In this document: positions 31,636-32,746 of the stretch, in pieces
Position numbering within the stretch: position 1 is the stretch's first letter
Layout of the letters: the number at the start of each line of letters is the position of its first letter
Source: Blautia sp. Marseille-P3087
Lineage (GTDB): Bacteria; Bacillota; Clostridia; Lachnospirales; Lachnospiraceae
Assembly: GCF_900120195.1 (NCBI RefSeq)
Contig: NZ_LT635539.1
Coordinates: forward strand, 2,304,942-2,337,687
DNA: 32,746 nt
Direction of reading: 5' to 3'
Program-made: the position numbers and the translations under genes
The notes under the pieces: generated by a model
Told to the model about the DNA's origin: nothing
The model's database searches: none
The model's input: the letters and a program-made list of their open reading frames with translations, nothing else

Positions 31636-31652
31636 AATTGCATTATGCAATT
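31636..31652. promoter_or_regulatory. Operator site 1 (xis side)
   Basis: AATTGCA-TTA-TGCAATT is a perfect 7-bp-arm palindrome just upstream of the xis ribosome site. Its TTGCA-N3-TGCAA core recurs at 31724. Confidence 0.75.
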
Positions 31653-31723
31653 CTTGTGATGTAAGTATATCCTTTTCATATATTTTTGTCAAGCGTTACG
31701 AAATATTAAAAATAATTTTTAAG

Positions 31724-31759
31724 TTGCATATTGCAATTACAGAAAAACAATGCTATAAT
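31724..31759 (+). promoter_or_regulatory. XRE-gene promoter with operator site 2
   Basis: TTGCA-TAT-TGCAA (31724-31736) overlaps the -35 TTGCAA (31731-31736); 17 bp on is a perfect -10 TATAAT (31754-31759). The overlap predicts repression by the regulator that binds the palindrome, most simply the XRE protein itself. Confidence 0.8.
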
Positions 31760-31789
31760 TCATACATACCGAAAAAGGAGGCAGTCAGC

Positions 31790-32419
31790 ATGAAAGATAA
31801 AGAACTACGCAAGCTGATAGGCAGCAGAGTAAAACAGCGCCGTCTGGAATTGAATCTGACACAGCCTTATGTCGCAGAAAAGATGGGTGTTACCGCTTCT
31901 ACAATCCTGCGTTATGAGAATGGTTCGATTGACAATACGAAAAAAATGGTGCTGGAAGGTCTTTCGGAAGCACTCCATGTATCTGTGGAATGGCTCAAAG
32001 GGGAAACAGATGAATATGAAACCGACATTACGGATAAGAGAGAGTTACAGATTCGTGATGCGATGGGAGATATTCTGGAACAGTTACCGCTTGCCCTTAC
32101 CAAAGAAGAAGATGCTTTTTCAAAAGATTTATTACTGCTGATGTTAAAACAATATGGTCTGTTTTTGGATTCCTTCCAGTTCGCCTGCAAAAACTTCAAG
32201 GGAAATGCTGGTCAGACGGATATTGCCAAAACAATAGGGTTTGAATCGAATGATGAATATAATGAGATTATGTTCTTAAGGGAAATCACTCACACCATCA
32301 ATGCTTTTAATGAGATGGCAGACGTTGTAAGGCTCTATTCCAAGAAACCAAAAACAGCAGAACAAAGGCTTGCAAATCTTTTATCAGAAGTCTTATACGA
32401 AGATTCCGAATCGGTATAG
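31790..32419 (+). CDS. XRE-family regulator of the integrase element
   Basis: ATG 31790, with AAAGGAGGCAGTCAGC, gives 209 residues. Residues about 7-62, IGSRVKQRRLELNLTQPYVA then EKMGVTASTILRYENGSIDN, are a Cro/CI-type helix-turn-helix. The C-terminal two thirds are helical and not recognised. It sits between xis and int like the immunity-type regulators of many ICEs and IMEs. It probably binds the two TTGCA-N3-TGCAA sites and holds both divergent promoters down. Confidence 0.88.
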   Translation: MKDKELRKLIGSRVKQRRLELNLTQPYVAEKMGVTASTILRYENGSIDNTKKMVLEGLSEALHVSVEWLKGETDEYETDITDKRELQIRDAMGDILEQLPLALTKEEDAFSKDLLLLMLKQYGLFLDSFQFACKNFKGNAGQTDIAKTIGFESNDEYNEIMFLREITHTINAFNEMADVVRLYSKKPKTAEQRLANLLSEVLYEDSESV

Positions 32420-32421
32420 TA

Positions 32422-32481
32422 AGACAACCGGAGTTATGATATACTTACACGCACGAAGCATTTCATCAGTTCCGATTGTCT
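32422..32481 (+). promoter_or_regulatory. Inverted repeat in the integrase leader
   Basis: AGACAACCGGA (32422-32432) and TCCGATTGTCT (32471-32481) are complementary with one wobble, separated by 38 bases. The structure lies directly before the int ribosome site (AAAGGAGA). It may tune int expression. Confidence 0.45.
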
Positions 32482-32505
32482 AATATCGAAAGGAGACATA
32501 CGATT

Positions 32506-32746
32506 ATGGCAAAAGGATCTGTAAGAAAAAAAGGAAAGAAATGGTACTACCGCTTCTATGTAGAGGACGCAAGCGGCAATCTTGTTCAGAAAGAATGCGT
32601 TGGAACAGAAAGCAAAAGTGAAACTGAAAAGCTGCTCCGTCAGGCAATGGATGATTATGAGAAAAAGAAATTTGTTGCCAAAGCGGAAAATCTCACAGTC
32701 GGACAGCTTTTGGATGTGTGGGCAGAGGAGGAATTAAAAACAGGTA
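32506..32746 (+). CDS. int: Tyrosine integrase, N-terminal part
   Basis: The gene runs off the window. The 80 visible residues, MAKGSVRKKGKKWYYRFYVE, then DASGNLVQKECVGTESKSET and onward to LTVGQLLDVWAEEELKTG, comprise the three-stranded arm-type DNA-binding domain and the start of the core-binding domain of Tn916/phage-type integrases. The catalytic domain is outside. AAAGGAGACATACGATT precedes the ATG. It marks one end of the element; an att site is expected beyond the window. Confidence 0.85.
   Translation, partial: MAKGSVRKKGKKWYYRFYVEDASGNLVQKECVGTESKSETEKLLRQAMDDYEKKKFVAKAENLTVGQLLDVWAEEELKTG

Larger units (their letters stand above)
18533..32746. mobile_element. Integrase-type mobilizable element with bacteriocin cargo (right end outside window)
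   Basis: Core: int, XRE, xis, DUF3847, oriT, MobA/MobL, nested coiled-coil gene, DUF6040-like gene. Cargo: lactococcin-972-like operon, DUF6061-like gene. Later visitor: ISAs1 with its MATE insert. No type IV secretion genes are present. The left limit is a guess; 18,215-18,532 is where gene character changes. Confidence 0.6.

Overview
The window looks like accessory DNA from an anaerobic gut Firmicute (Clostridia, most likely Lachnospiraceae or a relative). The basis is gene family content: a tet(O)-type gene, TnpV, a Cys-rich KTR protein, a MobV module with a large serine recombinase, a MobA/MobL module with DUF3847/DUF6040-like partners, a sortase-type surface protein and strong AGGAGG ribosome sites. 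No rRNA, tRNA or CRISPR array was seen. The species cannot be read from the sequence.

Region 1 (1-4,360): the 3' part of a peptidase E gene, decayed pieces of a conjugative-element SNF2-type helicase gene, an intact tnpV, then the tetracycline ribosomal-protection gene tet(O) with its promoter, leader peptide and attenuator, followed by a small KTR gene. Region 2 (about 4,400-12,370): a mobilizable element with three small sigma-like regulators separated by hairpins, a RepA-like ATPase, four copies of a ~43-bp repeat around a pMV158-like oriT, a MobV relaxase, ParB, a YdbC/PC4 protein and a large serine recombinase. The recombinase frame runs into a truncated antisense group II intron whose 5' end lies just behind the terminator of the next gene. 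Region 3 (12,920-18,215): a TetR regulator and a repeat-rich secreted Cys-rich surface protein, then decaying remnants (TnpV tail, sigma-like pseudogene, DUF6462-like stub), a RelB antitoxin whose RelE partner seems internally deleted, and a divergent cupin/HxlR pair.

Region 4 (about 18,530-32,746, open at the right edge) reads as a second mobilizable element: tyrosine integrase, excisionase, XRE regulator, DUF3847, oriT with an IncQ-like nick core, MobA/MobL relaxase, coiled-coil and membrane partner genes, and a lactococcin-972-like bacteriocin operon. An ISAs1-family element with intact ends and a 10-bp target duplication sits between the relaxase module and the bacteriocin operon. Removing it in silico restores a continuous gene end running directly into the bacteriocin promoter, so the bacteriocin is probably original cargo. 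The ISAs1 copy is split by a 4.5-kb insert flanked by an 8-bp repeat. That insert carries a MerR-controlled MATE efflux pump, a lipoprotein stub and a complete IS1634-family element.

Most novel points: the nested ISAs1 unit with its asymmetric MATE insert; two genes on the same strand overlapping the relaxase 3' end in another frame; a predicted antisense RNA between xis and the mobilization genes; paired TTGCA-N3-TGCAA operators; the oriT/repeat cluster; and a nonsense codon in the bacteriocin operon.
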